Source: CAYJGJ01 sp964367585
GTDB lineage: Bacteria > Bacillota > Clostridia > Peptostreptococcales > Anaerovoracaceae
Direction: 5' to 3'
Length of the DNA stretch: 64,000 nucleotides
Assembly (NCBI GenBank): GCA_964367585.1
Contig: CAYIYH010000007.1
Span: 1-64,000, forward strand
Below, piece after piece: positions 1 to 9,618 of the stretch. A model generated the notes under the pieces. The model saw only the letters and a program-made list of their open reading frames with translations, did no database searches and was not told where the DNA came from. A program made the position numbers and the translations under genes. Each line of letters begins with the position of its first letter. The stretch's first letter is position 1.

Positions 1-929
1 CTAGTGAACTTTTGGTAGAATGCCTATTCATAGAAGACAATATTCTATCGTTACAGTGTTGTATAGGAATATCAATATATGGGCAAATCTTCGGCTCGTC
101 TCTCATTACTTCTACAAGTTCGTCCGTGATTCTATTTTCGTAACAATACATCAGCCTGACCCATTGAATACCATCGATTTTACATATGTCTCGCAAAAGT
201 TCTGGCAAAACAAGACATCCATACAAGTCGCTGCCATATAAAGTCGTGTCTTGTGCGATAATAATTATCTCACTACAACCTTTACACGCCAACTCCTTTG
301 CTTCTTCTATGACATCCTCCCTAGGTTTGCTCCTATATGAACCTCTGATAGATGGTATAATACAAAACCCGCATGAGTTATTGCATCCTTCTGCTATCTT
401 TAATGTCGCACTATACGGATTTTCACCTAGTTCTCGTGGTAAGTATTTTAAAGGAGATTTAACCACATGACTCACACAGTTTTTTTTGCAAAGCGACTGT
501 GAGACATCTGTATTTTTTTCATGACAGATCTGTGGACAGTCTGATTTTTCTTCGTAGCTCGTATTCAAATTACCCTTCTTTATGTCATGTGATATTTGTC
601 CGAATAAATCGGGAAGCATCTCATACTCATTTACTCCTAGAAAAAAATCCACCTCTGGCATTTCGTCAATCAGCTCCAATGCATATCTTTCGCTAAGGCA
701 GCCCGTCACAATCAGTTTTTTATCATCCTTAATGTTAATCATGTCAAAAATTGCATTAATTGATTCTATTTTTGCATCGTTGATAAATCCGCATGTATTC
801 ACGATTATTACATCTGCATCTTGAGGTTCCGCTATCAATTCGTGACCGTTCTGTTGCAAAAGTGCAATTGCGATCTGTGAATCATTCACATTTTTGGGAC
901 ATCCCATTGTTTCGACAAAAAATGTCATA
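1..929 (-). CDS. rimO: Ribosomal protein S12 methylthiotransferase RimO (3' part cut by window edge)
   Basis: RimO adds a methylthio group to the conserved aspartate of ribosomal protein S12, using two [4Fe-4S] clusters and S-adenosylmethionine. About 309 residues are visible. The N-terminal cluster-binding domain shows MGCPKN (C10), NTCGF (C46) and TGC (C77). The radical SAM motif CNNSCGFC lies near residues 182-189 and is followed by IPSIRG, typical of RimO rather than MiaB. The ATG has a GGTGA-type ribosome site just upstream. The linker before the radical SAM domain is about 35 residues longer than usual and holds four extra cysteines around residues 131-151. The C-terminal TRAM domain is off the window. 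It follows ftsK on the same strand, an arrangement common in Clostridia. Confidence 0.9.
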
Positions 930-1073
930 TTTTCACCACTTCTTATTTTAAATTGCCATTGTTTGTCATTATTATTGGTAACTACCATTAATTGTAATGT
1001 CGCCGTTATTAACAAACTTTTGATCTAATTACCTATCATTATTTTTGATTACTATCACTAATGACTGATATTA

Positions 1074-3860
1074 TTACTGTTCACCTTTCATTGCTTCATA
1101 TTGCTCTATACTCATCAATACTTGCCTCGGTTTAGCTCCATCCGGAGGACCTATTATCCCACGGCTTTCTATCATGTCTATGATTCGTGCTGCCCTATTG
1201 TATCCAATTCGAAAACGTCTTTGTATCATAGAAATAGAAGCTTGATTTGCCCTAACGATTGTCTCTATTGCGTCATTGAGCAAGTCATCAGTGTCTTCAC
1301 TCACAGCCTGAGGAGAACTTAATCTTTCGAGAGAATTAATCACCTCACCAGAATATTCTGGTGCCTGAACTTGAGATTTTACATGTTCTATAATTTTGTT
1401 CACTTCTGAATCTGAAATAAATGTACCTTGAACTCTAATAGGTTTTCCTGTCCCTACTGGACTAAATAACATGTCGCCCTTTCCTACTAACTTCTCTGCA
1501 CCGTTCATATCTAAAATCGTACGAGAGTCAAATTGAGACGAAACTGCAAAAGCAATCCTCGATGGAATATTCGCCTTAATCACTCCCGTGATAATATCTA
1601 CAGAAGGACGCTGGGTAGCTACTATTAGATGCATTCCCGCTGCCCTTGCCATTTGCGCAAGTCTACAGATTGATTCTTCCACCTGCGTAGGTGCAGCCAT
1701 CATCAGATCGGCAAGCTCGTCTATAATAATTACAATTTGTGGAAGTTTTATTCTTTCTTCTACATAACTATTCTCCGAATTGTCGTCCAAACCAATCACG
1801 GAATTCTTGTTACGTGAATATGCGTCCGCTGATGTGTTAGAATTCAATCCTACGAACTCGTTGTATGATTCGAGGTCTCTGACACCGACTTCGGCAAATT
1901 TTTTATAGCGATCGTTCATCTCGGCAACTGCCCAGTTCAATGCAGCAGCAGCTTTCGGTGGTTCAGTTACTACAGGTATTAGTAAATGTGGAATACCATT
2001 GTAATTACCTAATTCTACGACTTTAGGGTCTATTAATACAACTTTAACCTCTTCTGGTGTAGATTTATATAGTAAACTAGCTATTATAGAATTTATACAC
2101 ACACTTTTTCCTGAGCCAGTAGCTCCAGCTATAAGCATATGTGGCATTGATTTTAAGTCAGCAATTATTGGTTTTCCCGAGATGTCTTTACCTATGGCGA
2201 AGGTGATTTTAGATTTTGAAGATTTAAATTCTTTTGAACCGATTATCTCTCTCAGAAAAACAGTGTTTACATTGCCATTTTCAACTTCAATACCAACTAC
2301 TGCTTTACCCGGGATAGGCGCCTCTATTCTAATATTCTTCGCTTCCAAGCTAAGAGCAATATCGTCGGCCAATCTTACTATACTATTTACCCTAACACCA
2401 ATATTCGGTTGGATTTCATATCGTGTAACGGCAGGCCCCTGAGTCACGCCTACTACCGACGCATCAACCTTGAAACTTCTTAGGGTTTCTTCGAGTTTCG
2501 CAGCTTTACTTTTTAGTTCACTATTTGACAGAGATTTTGTATCGATAGCCGCTTTTTTGAGAAATTCTATGCTTGGAAAGACATATTTACTCTGCTTCTT
2601 ATTATTCGGCTTCTCCAAAGAAAAATCATTGCTTCGAGAGTTATTGTAATCACTGCTCAAAGATGTGCTGCGATCATTATTCAAAGGTGTTCTGTTATCA
2701 TTACTAAATGTTGCATTATAATCATTATTCAAAAAAGTATTATTTGTGTAAGGATTTTCCACACTTACTTCTGGAATACTATCATATGTGCTAATATTTG
2801 CGATAGACGATTCCAACTGTTGCGGTTTAGATGCCCTTTTTTCCTCGCCAAAGTTTAAGCCATACGTAATATCCCCATCACTATTTAAACTGTTGCTCGG
2901 ATTTACACTAGGAACTAATCCATAGGTTACTACTGGTGCATCATTAATAACATCTTGCTCTCTTCCAACAGAATCCGAAGGTTCAGAATCGGACACACCT
3001 ACAAAACTCTCATTTTCATCTGTGTCATTCTTCTTTTTCATAAATCCGAATAAAGCGCCTACTTTTTTACGATCTGCCCTCTTTCTCATCTCTTCGAGCT
3101 TCTGGTCATATAGGTAGTCTTTTTCGTCTATTATTCTCTCTTTTCCCTTATATTCTTTGCTGTCTTCATCTGCTGGCGATACATCTCTCTCTTCTTCTTG
3201 AATTCTGAGTTGACTCAGGTGTTTTTCTTCTCGTTTTATCGAAACCTGAGACTTACGCTCATCGGCCCTTCTTTTAATTGTCAAAAATCCATGGGATAGG
3301 GTGGTATTAAACAAAATCATACAACAAATGATTATAGTTGCGATGCCTAAAATATATATTACAACCACCCCTGCGAATTTTTTTAATACAGTGGAGATTA
3401 TCATTCCAAAAAAACCACCGCTCTTTAATTCCGCTCCCAATACATAGAATTCGTTTATTACTTCGTATGAAAGAGCTTGATCGTCCAAGAATCGCACAGA
3501 ATTAACCGTAGCACACATTAAGATTATTATAGATATCAGCATAACACTGACAATAGTAAATTTTTGATCCGTCTTTACAAAACAAAATCCACCAGCAACT
3601 AATAAAATAAATGGGATAATATATGCTATATGCCCGAGCATGGATTTTAGGAATGTGGATGAAAACTCCCCGATTATTCCTGCAGCATTAAAATACACTG
3701 CCACAAAGATAAATACACTGATGACTATGCATATTACTCCGCTGATTTCTCTCTTAATGCCCTCGTTTGTATACTTTGTAGTAGATTGGTCCACCTTAGG
3801 GGGTTTCTTTGCCTTGCTGCTATTCGTTTTTTTTGTTTTGGAATTTTTACTTCCTGTCAT
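1074..3860 (-). CDS. ftsK: DNA translocase FtsK/SpoIIIE
   Basis: This hexameric ATP-driven DNA pump clears chromosomes from the closing division septum. The N-terminus carries about four membrane helices within residues 38-190. A long hydrophilic linker follows, then the motor domain with Walker A GATGSGKS near residue 578 and Walker B IIIDELADLM near residue 710. A C-terminal winged-helix gamma domain (about 855-920) would read KOPS/SRS-type sites. At 928 residues it is longer than the usual 750-800, mainly through the linker, which contains a repeat region at 371-413. There is also an Asn/Ser-rich insertion just before Walker B. A GTG 12 bases upstream would overlap the GAGGAG ribosome site, so the ATG at 3860 was chosen. 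It is followed by rimO on the same strand. Confidence 0.93.
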   Translation of the reverse strand: MTGSKNSKTKKTNSSKAKKPPKVDQSTTKYTNEGIKREISGVICIVISVFIFVAVYFNAAGIIGEFSSTFLKSMLGHIAYIIPFILLVAGGFCFVKTDQKFTIVSVMLISIIILMCATVNSVRFLDDQALSYEVINEFYVLGAELKSGGFFGMIISTVLKKFAGVVVIYILGIATIIICCMILFNTTLSHGFLTIKRRADERKSQVSIKREEKHLSQLRIQEEERDVSPADEDSKEYKGKERIIDEKDYLYDQKLEEMRKRADRKKVGALFGFMKKKNDTDENESFVGVSDSEPSDSVGREQDVINDAPVVTYGLVPSVNPSNSLNSDGDITYGLNFGEEKRASKPQQLESSIANISTYDSIPEVSVENPYTNNTFLNNDYNATFSNDNRTPLNNDRSTSLSSDYNNSRSNDFSLEKPNNKKQSKYVFPSIEFLKKAAIDTKSLSNSELKSKAAKLEETLRSFKVDASVVGVTQGPAVTRYEIQPNIGVRVNSIVRLADDIALSLEAKNIRIEAPIPGKAVVGIEVENGNVNTVFLREIIGSKEFKSSKSKITFAIGKDISGKPIIADLKSMPHMLIAGATGSGKSVCINSIIASLLYKSTPEEVKVVLIDPKVVELGNYNGIPHLLIPVVTEPPKAAAALNWAVAEMNDRYKKFAEVGVRDLESYNEFVGLNSNTSADAYSRNKNSVIGLDDNSENSYVEERIKLPQIVIIIDELADLMMAAPTQVEESICRLAQMARAAGMHLIVATQRPSVDIITGVIKANIPSRIAFAVSSQFDSRTILDMNGAEKLVGKGDMLFSPVGTGKPIRVQGTFISDSEVNKIIEHVKSQVQAPEYSGEVINSLERLSSPQAVSEDTDDLLNDAIETIVRANQASISMIQRRFRIGYNRAARIIDMIESRGIIGPPDGAKPRQVLMSIEQYEAMKGEQ
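2625..2744. repeat. Five degenerate 24-bp tandem repeats inside ftsK
   Basis: Five consecutive 24-bp units start at 2625, 2649, 2673, 2697 and 2721, each beginning ATCA(T/C)T on the plus strand. They encode an eight-residue repeat rich in Asn, Asp and Ser in the FtsK linker. The reading frame is kept, so copy number could vary without breaking the gene. Confidence 0.8.
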
Positions 3861-3904
3861 AATTCTCCTCACATGAATATGTGTATTTTATTATTACAAA
3901 GTCA

Positions 3905-3941
3905 ATATGGATTCTACCATTGTGTAAGGCGGAATCCATAT
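3905..3941 (-). terminator. Hairpin downstream of asd, probable terminator
   Basis: A perfect 10-bp inverted repeat ATATGGATTC/GAATCCATAT has a 17-base loop. It lies between the asd stop and ftsK. The T-run after it on the minus strand is weak (TTGACTTTG), so termination may be partial. Confidence 0.5.
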
Positions 3942-3998
3942 AATAATCTTATTGGTATATGTAAAGTAATGTATACAGGTCTCTTTATCGAAAGTTAT

Positions 3999-5114
3999 TT
4001 ATTTTGAAGCGATATAACCCAACTCAACTAGTGCCTCCGCACAAAGAACAGCGCCTCCCGCCGCTCCCCTTACCGTATTGTGTGCAAGCCCTATAAATTT
4101 ATAATCGTATATGGAATCCTCTCTTAGTCTTCCGATGGAAACTCCCATGCCTTTTTCGTAATCTACATCGATTTTGACTTGTGGCCTGTTGTCATCTTCC
4201 AGATATTGAATAAATTGCTTTGGAGCACTTGGCAAGTCGGCTGTTTGTGGCAACCCTCTGTATTCCAATATAGATTTTATTAAATCTTCTTTTGCAGGTG
4301 ATTTTTTGAATTTTACGAATACTGCTGCCGTGTGACCATCTTCAACCGGAACTCGTACGCACTGTGCCGTAATATTAATATCGTTTGCATTTTGTATTAC
4401 AGCATTCTCATTTTCGCCGTCATTTGCAACGACTTTTCCGAATACTTTAAGTGGTTCTAGCTCACTCTTTTCTTCTTCTCCTCCAATGTACGGAATAATA
4501 TTTTCAACCATCTCTGGCCAGTCCACAAATGTCTTACCCGCTCCCGATATTGCTTGATAAGTCGTTACTACAACTTCATACGGCCGATATTCTTTCCACG
4601 CTGCTAATGCAGGTACATACCCTTGTATTGAGCAATTAGGCTTGACCGCAACGAATCCTCTTTTAGTTCCTAGGCGCTTTTTTTGAGATTCTATGATTTC
4701 AAAATGTTCGGGATTTATTTCCGGAATAACCATAGGAACATCCTCAGTCCACCTATGCGCACTATTATTTGAAACTACTGGAATTTCCGCTTTTGCGTAC
4801 GTTTCTTCAATTTTTTTAATTTCGTCTTTTTCCATATCTACGGCACTAAAGACAAAATCGACATTTGCCGAAACAGTGTCTACATCGTTAACATTTAGAA
4901 CATTAATTTTTTTCACACTCTCGGGCATAGGGTTTATCATTTTCCACTTATTTCCTACAGCTTCCTCGTAAGTTCTTCCTGCACTTCTCTCACTAGCCGC
5001 GAGAACCGTCACTTCGAACCATGGATGATCCTCTAGCAAAGAAATGAATCGTTGTCCCACCATTCCTGTTGCGCCTAATATTCCTACTTTTAGTTTGCTT
5101 TTTAATTCTTTCAC
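3999..5114 (-). CDS. asd: Aspartate-semialdehyde dehydrogenase (long, archaeal/fungal-like class)
   Basis: It reduces aspartyl phosphate to aspartate semialdehyde with NADPH, the branch point to lysine/diaminopimelate, threonine and methionine. The N-terminal Rossmann motif GILGATGMVGQRF is clear. The catalytic cysteine sits in KPNCSIQGY near residue 158, and a conserved His follows in the C-terminal part (EDGHTAAVFV). Length, about 371 residues, and motif style fit the longer class of the family. An ATG nine bases upstream (5123) directly abuts the GAGGA ribosome site. The GTG at 5114 has a 9-base spacing and was preferred, although the ATG cannot be excluded. Neighbours are ftsK downstream and fba upstream, with no obvious shared pathway. 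Confidence 0.9.
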   Translation of the reverse strand: MKELKSKLKVGILGATGMVGQRFISLLEDHPWFEVTVLAASERSAGRTYEEAVGNKWKMINPMPESVKKINVLNVNDVDTVSANVDFVFSAVDMEKDEIKKIEETYAKAEIPVVSNNSAHRWTEDVPMVIPEINPEHFEIIESQKKRLGTKRGFVAVKPNCSIQGYVPALAAWKEYRPYEVVVTTYQAISGAGKTFVDWPEMVENIIPYIGGEEEKSELEPLKVFGKVVANDGENENAVIQNANDINITAQCVRVPVEDGHTAAVFVKFKKSPAKEDLIKSILEYRGLPQTADLPSAPKQFIQYLEDDNRPQVKIDVDYEKGMGVSIGRLREDSIYDYKFIGLAHNTVRGAAGGAVLCAEALVELGYIASK

Positions 5115-5243
5115 TTTTACCATTCCTCATTTTTGGCTGCTAATATTACTTTTTTTTATCTATTTATTTATTTGCCTATTTCACTCCACATTCCCGCGCT
5201 TAATTTTTATACTCACTTATTAATTTGATTGCAGATTCAAATT

Positions 5244-6167
5244 TTATTTACTCCAATTTAATACATTTACAATTTTATGTCTTACCATGTCTACAATAGC
5301 ATCTCGGCCTGGGCCTAAGTATTTTCTCGGATCAAATTCAGCTGGATTTTCTGCAAAACACTTTCTAATTTGGGCAGTCATCGCAAGCCTTAAATCAGTG
5401 TCTATATTCACTTTGCAAACTCCATATTTAGCAGCTTCTTTTATCATGTGCTCAGGAACACCTTTTGCCCCAGGGATATTTCCACCATACTCATTACACA
5501 AGTCTACGAATTTCTCCAAAACTGTAGAAGCTCCATGTAACACTAGAGGAGTATCTGGAATCAATGCGTGAATTTCCTTTAGTCTTTCATAATCTAGGTA
5601 AGGTTCTCCCTTAAATTTAAATGCACCATGGCTTGTTCCTATTGCTATAGCAAGAGAGTCTACTCCTGTTTTTTTTACAAATTCTGCTGCTTCCTCGGGA
5701 ACCGTGAATGTAGCATCTTTTGCGTTGACATTAACATCATCTTCCACTCCCGCTAACTTTCCTAATTCCGCCTCTACTACTACGCCATGCGCGTGGGCAT
5801 ATTCTACTACTTTTTTCGTTATAGCTATATTTTCTTCCAGTGGATATTTTGATGCATCTATCATGACCGACGTGAACCCATCGTCTACGCACTTTTTGCA
5901 TATATCAAAATCTTCACCATGATCTAAGTGGAGCGCTACATCTATCCCTGTATCTATTATCGCAGCTTCAACGAGTTTAGTCAAATATATTGGTTTTGCA
6001 TATTTTCTCGCTCCTGCCGAAACTTGTAAAATCAGCGGAGCTTTTTCAAGTTGACCTGCTTCAACTATACCTTGAATTATCTCCATATTGTTCACATTAA
6101 ACGCTCCAATAGCGTAGTCGCTTTTGAGTGCCTTTTTAAACATTTCCGTAGTAGTTATAAGTGCCAT
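5244..6167 (-). CDS. fba: Class II fructose-1,6-bisphosphate aldolase
   Basis: This zinc-dependent enzyme cleaves fructose-1,6-bisphosphate to glyceraldehyde 3-phosphate and dihydroxyacetone phosphate in glycolysis. The metal and catalytic residues appear in ALHLDHGED (H80, D82, H83). Later family blocks are present too: VVEAELGKLAG, AIAIGTSHGAFKF, LVLHGAS and the phosphate-binding KVNIDTDLR. The 307-residue length is normal for the FbaA-type. An AGGAGG ribosome site lies five bases before the ATG. The upstream region contains short tandem repeats (6242-6297). Confidence 0.95.
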   Translation of the reverse strand: MALITTTEMFKKALKSDYAIGAFNVNNMEIIQGIVEAGQLEKAPLILQVSAGARKYAKPIYLTKLVEAAIIDTGIDVALHLDHGEDFDICKKCVDDGFTSVMIDASKYPLEENIAITKKVVEYAHAHGVVVEAELGKLAGVEDDVNVNAKDATFTVPEEAAEFVKKTGVDSLAIAIGTSHGAFKFKGEPYLDYERLKEIHALIPDTPLVLHGASTVLEKFVDLCNEYGGNIPGAKGVPEHMIKEAAKYGVCKVNIDTDLRLAMTAQIRKCFAENPAEFDPRKYLGPGRDAIVDMVRHKIVNVLNWSK

Positions 6168-6241
6168 TTCATCCTCCTATTATTACACATTATTGATAAT
6201 TTGTTATTGATATTCACTATTAAGATTTTGTTCTTGGGTTT

Positions 6242-6297
6242 AAGTTATTAACATTAAGTTATTGATATCAAGTTGTTGATATTAAGTTACTGATAAT
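6242..6297. repeat. Four 14-bp tandem repeats upstream of fba
   Basis: Four head-to-tail copies of AAGTTATTGATATT-like units start at 6242, 6256, 6270 and 6284. Looser copies of TTATTGATA occur towards fba. The unit is AT-rich and could be replication slippage or a regulator binding array. Confidence 0.7.
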
Positions 6298-6365
6298 TTA
6301 TTATCTATTATCTTCTTTATTGATGCGCCATATACTCTATATTACTTCTCAAAGTACTTTACTTG

Positions 6366-6890
6366 TTAATCTATTAAGTAATTTATGACATCAGCCTTTG
6401 TTGAACCTATTGGGAAAGTGTATGTGCTTGCGCGTATTAATAAAGGATCTTTCCCCACTTGTGTACAAAAAAGTTCATATTCAGCGTACGATTCAAACAA
6501 TCCCGCATCCACTAGTGGCGCCGTTGCCTCCGATGCTGCGCCTGAAGGAATCGTCACCTCTACTTCTCGCGTGAGCATTTCGTCTACCCACAATTCGGTA
6601 GACACATCGTCCGATTGCTCTCCCTCTGCCCCATCTGTTCCATCTACATCTTGTCCCTCTCCTTCACTTGAAGTATCTTCATTGTCCTCGGGTAAGTCTA
6701 TAGATGCACTATCGTCGTATCCTTGATCTTCTTGTTCTTGCACCGTAGCGTGTTGTAACAAGCCCTCATCAGAGTTATTTCCTGTTACAATGTCTATTCT
6801 CCAAACAATTACCCAAATCGCAACTGCCAGTACTATGAGAGCTAAAAATATATCTCCGATCGAATCGAAAAGGTTTCGAAAAAATTTCAT
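6366..6890 (-). CDS. Short membrane protein with MltG/YceG-like N-terminal domain
   Basis: This 174-residue protein has one membrane helix near residues 10-32 and then an acidic, disordered stretch rich in Asp, Glu and Ser (about 45-105). A C-terminal segment of about 60 residues resembles the LysM-like start of endolytic transglycosylase MltG (TREVEVTIPSGA, then YTFPIGSTKADVINYL). The MltG catalytic domain is absent, so this is not an active transglycosylase. Similar short proteins occur in Clostridia with unknown role. The start at 6890 has an AAAGGA site seven bases upstream. The longer reading frame from 6926 lacks one. Confidence 0.6.
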   Translation of the reverse strand: MKFFRNLFDSIGDIFLALIVLAVAIWVIVWRIDIVTGNNSDEGLLQHATVQEQEDQGYDDSASIDLPEDNEDTSSEGEGQDVDGTDGAEGEQSDDVSTELWVDEMLTREVEVTIPSGAASEATAPLVDAGLFESYAEYELFCTQVGKDPLLIRASTYTFPIGSTKADVINYLID

Positions 6891-7104
6891 TAATATTTCC
6901 TTTCCCAAAATGCCTATTGTTTGCATTTTAACATAGTTATATATTAAGTTTTATATTTAATTTTACATTTTATTCTATCATTATTATGCAGTAAAATCAA
7001 ACACAAGTTTTTATGTATTCTCAGGGTTTTTAAATTGTATAATTAATTCGAACGATTCATATACACTTCCTTTTTCATATTTCTATCTAAATATTAAATT
7101 TAAA

Positions 7105-7146
7105 AACCTGTACAGATATCGGTAAGTACCAATATCTGCACAGGTT
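7105..7146 (-). terminator. Rho-independent terminator of the amino-acid antiporter gene
   Basis: The stem AACCTGT-A-CAGATAT pairs with ATATCTG-C-ACAGGTT, broken by one A/C mismatch. On the minus strand it is followed by TTTTTAAATTT. It lies 44 bases beyond the antiporter stop codon. Confidence 0.85.
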
Positions 7147-7189
7147 ATTGCGAATTTAATTACTTAAATATTGTACAATTAGTCTACTT

Positions 7190-8641
7190 TTAGAACGGTT
7201 GCAATGTTCCATTAGCGATTAGAACTACAGATGCTACGAATGCAGACATTAAGACTACTCCGACGACTTTGTCAGTAAGCGATTTAAATGGTTTCTCTCC
7301 TACATCTTTTCTGGCCATTATATATATTATTGTGCCTGGAGCATAGATTAGTGTAGATATCAAGATGTATGTTAATCCACTAGCATATAGCAACCATACT
7401 CCGTATATACTACCAATAATCGCCCATACCCATACATTTAGTTTTTGTGCACCTCCAAGCTCTTTCATGCCTTCGCCTTTAATAGTGCATCCTAGGCAAA
7501 ACAGTGTTGTAAGAGCATATGGGAACATCATTAAACTAGTTGAAAGAGTGTATGATGCTTGATAGGTAGCTTCACTGAAATAAACCAGTACAATAAAAGC
7601 TTGAACAATAATTGTTACTATTAATACTGTTACACTAGGAGCACCAAATTTGTTCAATTTAGTAAATATTTTTGGGAAGCATTGGTTTTGTGCTGGGCCG
7701 TAAGTAGAATCGACTGCTAATATTGTGTACGAAAACATTGCTCCACCGATAGATATTATTACTGCAATATTTACTAGGCTAGCTCCCCAAGTCCCAACTA
7801 CTGCTTCCAATACACCTGCTAAAGAAGGAGTTGCAAGTGCTGCTAATTCTTCTTGTGGAAGAACTCCCATGCTTAGGAATGAAATAACAAAATATAACAA
7901 TAATAAACATATTACGGAAATAGCAGTTGCTTTACCTGCAACCTTTGTAGTTTCCCCTCTTCCAGAAAGAACTACGGCACCTTCTATTCCTAAAAATAAC
8001 CATACTGTTACATATGTAGTAGAACGAACTTGTTCGAATAAACTCATGCTACCCTCTCCACCTTCGAAATTCTCCATGAATATTGCATAGTCAAAGGAAC
8101 CGGCCATAACAATTGCTACGACTGCAACCAAAATAGGTAGCAATTTTGCTATAATAATGATCGTGTTTATTCCAACTGCTTGATTTACACCCCTTAGTAC
8201 TAGTAAGGCAAATCCCCATACCATTACAGAACCTGCTGCGACTGAAGCGAAGTTGTTTCCTGATCCAAACACTGGGAAAAAGAAAGATAAAGCCGAAAAT
8301 AACATTGTAATAAATGCGACTTGAGTAATAATTACACTTAATAAATATCCCCACGCTACGTTAAATCCTACATATTCACCATATGCGACTTTTGAATACG
8401 AATATATACCACTCGATAATTCGGGTCTAATAACACTTAGCCTAAAGAAGCACATTGCTAAACCTAACATTCCAACTGCGCATATTCCCCAACCGATGAG
8501 GGTTGCTAGTGTATATGCCCCATTAGCTGCGAAGTCACCCGAAAGACTAAAAATACCACTCGCTAAAGTAGTACTAATAGCAAACATTGTCAGTTTAAAT
8601 GTACCTAATTTTTTTGATGATTGCAAAGACTGCTCACTCAT
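7190..8641 (-). CDS. APC-superfamily amino acid permease/antiporter, probably basic amino acids
   Basis: This 483-residue protein has about 12-13 hydrophobic helices and begins with the APC motif KLGTFKLTMFAISTTLASGIF, shared with the lysine and arginine/ornithine exchanger branch (ArcD/LysP-like). Other conserved points are a Gly-rich first helix, the FLGIEGAVVLSGRGE segment in helix 6, and VDSTYGPAQN later. Substrate cannot be fixed from sequence. Arginine, lysine or ornithine exchange is a guess from the subfamily. It is a single-gene transcription unit: a strong promoter lies at 8734-8761 and a terminator at 7105-7146. The ribosome site is AAGGAG. Confidence 0.85.
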   Translation of the reverse strand: MSEQSLQSSKKLGTFKLTMFAISTTLASGIFSLSGDFAANGAYTLATLIGWGICAVGMLGLAMCFFRLSVIRPELSSGIYSYSKVAYGEYVGFNVAWGYLLSVIITQVAFITMLFSALSFFFPVFGSGNNFASVAAGSVMVWGFALLVLRGVNQAVGINTIIIIAKLLPILVAVVAIVMAGSFDYAIFMENFEGGEGSMSLFEQVRSTTYVTVWLFLGIEGAVVLSGRGETTKVAGKATAISVICLLLLYFVISFLSMGVLPQEELAALATPSLAGVLEAVVGTWGASLVNIAVIISIGGAMFSYTILAVDSTYGPAQNQCFPKIFTKLNKFGAPSVTVLIVTIIVQAFIVLVYFSEATYQASYTLSTSLMMFPYALTTLFCLGCTIKGEGMKELGGAQKLNVWVWAIIGSIYGVWLLYASGLTYILISTLIYAPGTIIYIMARKDVGEKPFKSLTDKVVGVVLMSAFVASVVLIANGTLQPF

Positions 8642-8733
8642 AAAGAAATTCTCCTTTTTTCTCTACTGCAACGCGTTTTTACTATTCGCATCGCAAAACA
8701 CTATACCGCACAATACGGTATATTATATAATGT

Positions 8734-8761
8734 ATTATACAGTATATGTTAGTAATGTCAA
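8734..8761 (-). promoter_or_regulatory. Sigma-A promoter of the amino-acid antiporter
   Basis: Minus strand TTGACA (8756-8761), 16-base spacer, TATAAT (8734-8739): both hexamers are perfect. The related segments ATACTGTAT and ATACCGTAT lie in and just after the -10 region and could form an operator. Confidence 0.85.
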
Positions 8762-8881
8762 TCAACAAATTGCTTATTAAACTCTCTTGTTCTGGTATAT
8801 CATTACATATGATACATTTTTTTATTTTGTATACATCGTAGAAATTGAACTCTAACATAACTTAATTCAAGTTCTTAGAAT

Positions 8882-9472
8882 TTAGAACTTATTTCTCTGC
8901 TTTTTCTTTGTCTTTTTTTTCATTACGGAATATCCAAATCTACCCAAGCTCTTCCCCAGTTCGAAGTATTCGCCGTGAGCATATGCAAGCAGATTCGCCT
9001 TGTCCAACCTTAGTCTACCCGACTTATCAATTAATTTTTCGCATGCATTAACTGCAATAATATCCGCCAAAAACATATGATGACTACCTAAAGGGATTGT
9101 ATCAAACACTTTGCATTCTAATGTTAAAGGGCTTTCTAGTAATTGCGGGCTACTCACTTGTGAAGATTCAATAGGGGTGAGGTTCATTTCTTTGAATTTA
9201 TTTATCTCTCTACCTGATTTTACACCGCAATAATCCGTTGCTTTTACCAAATCAACTGTCGTAAGATTAATAGTAAAGCAACCACTTTCCTTAATTAAGT
9301 CAAAAGAAAGTCTGGACGGCCGTATTGAAACATATGTTTTGGGAGGAGTTGTGTTAATGATTCCTGTCCAACCTACCGTAAAAACGTTTGGATTTTCCAT
9401 TGTTCCAGAGGTTACTAATACTGGAGGAACAGGAGCAAGCATAGCTCCACCCGACCAAGTTATTTTATTCAT
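8882..9472 (-). CDS. Flavin reductase-like (FMN-binding split-barrel) protein
   Basis: This 196-residue protein belongs to the flavin reductase/DIM6-NTAB family, which binds FMN in a split barrel. Typical blocks are APVPPVLVTSG, NVFTVGWTGIINTTPP, VSIRPSRLSFDLI, CFTINL and GSHHMFLADI. The substrate is unknown. The start at 9472 follows AGGAGAAAAT. The longer frame from 9586 has no ribosome site and runs into the promoter region shared with the divergent amidase gene. The C-terminus is very basic (KKKTKKKQR). Confidence 0.85.
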   Translation of the reverse strand: MNKITWSGGAMLAPVPPVLVTSGTMENPNVFTVGWTGIINTTPPKTYVSIRPSRLSFDLIKESGCFTINLTTVDLVKATDYCGVKSGREINKFKEMNLTPIESSQVSSPQLLESPLTLECKVFDTIPLGSHHMFLADIIAVNACEKLIDKSGRLRLDKANLLAYAHGEYFELGKSLGRFGYSVMKKKTKKKQRNKF

Positions 9473-9618
9473 ATTTTCTCCTATCACTTTACTTAAATGG
9501 AACTTCCGATTACATTGTAACATATCCGTGCACAAAGTAATACATATAAATTTACTACCCATTTGTGAGACCAAAAACTGTGCCATAAAATAATATAATC
9601 GAGAAAGGAATTAATATT

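Noticed and set aside
6180..6300. CRISPR array upstream of fba
   Set aside because: Repeats are only 14 bp, directly adjacent with no spacers, and no cas genes are near.
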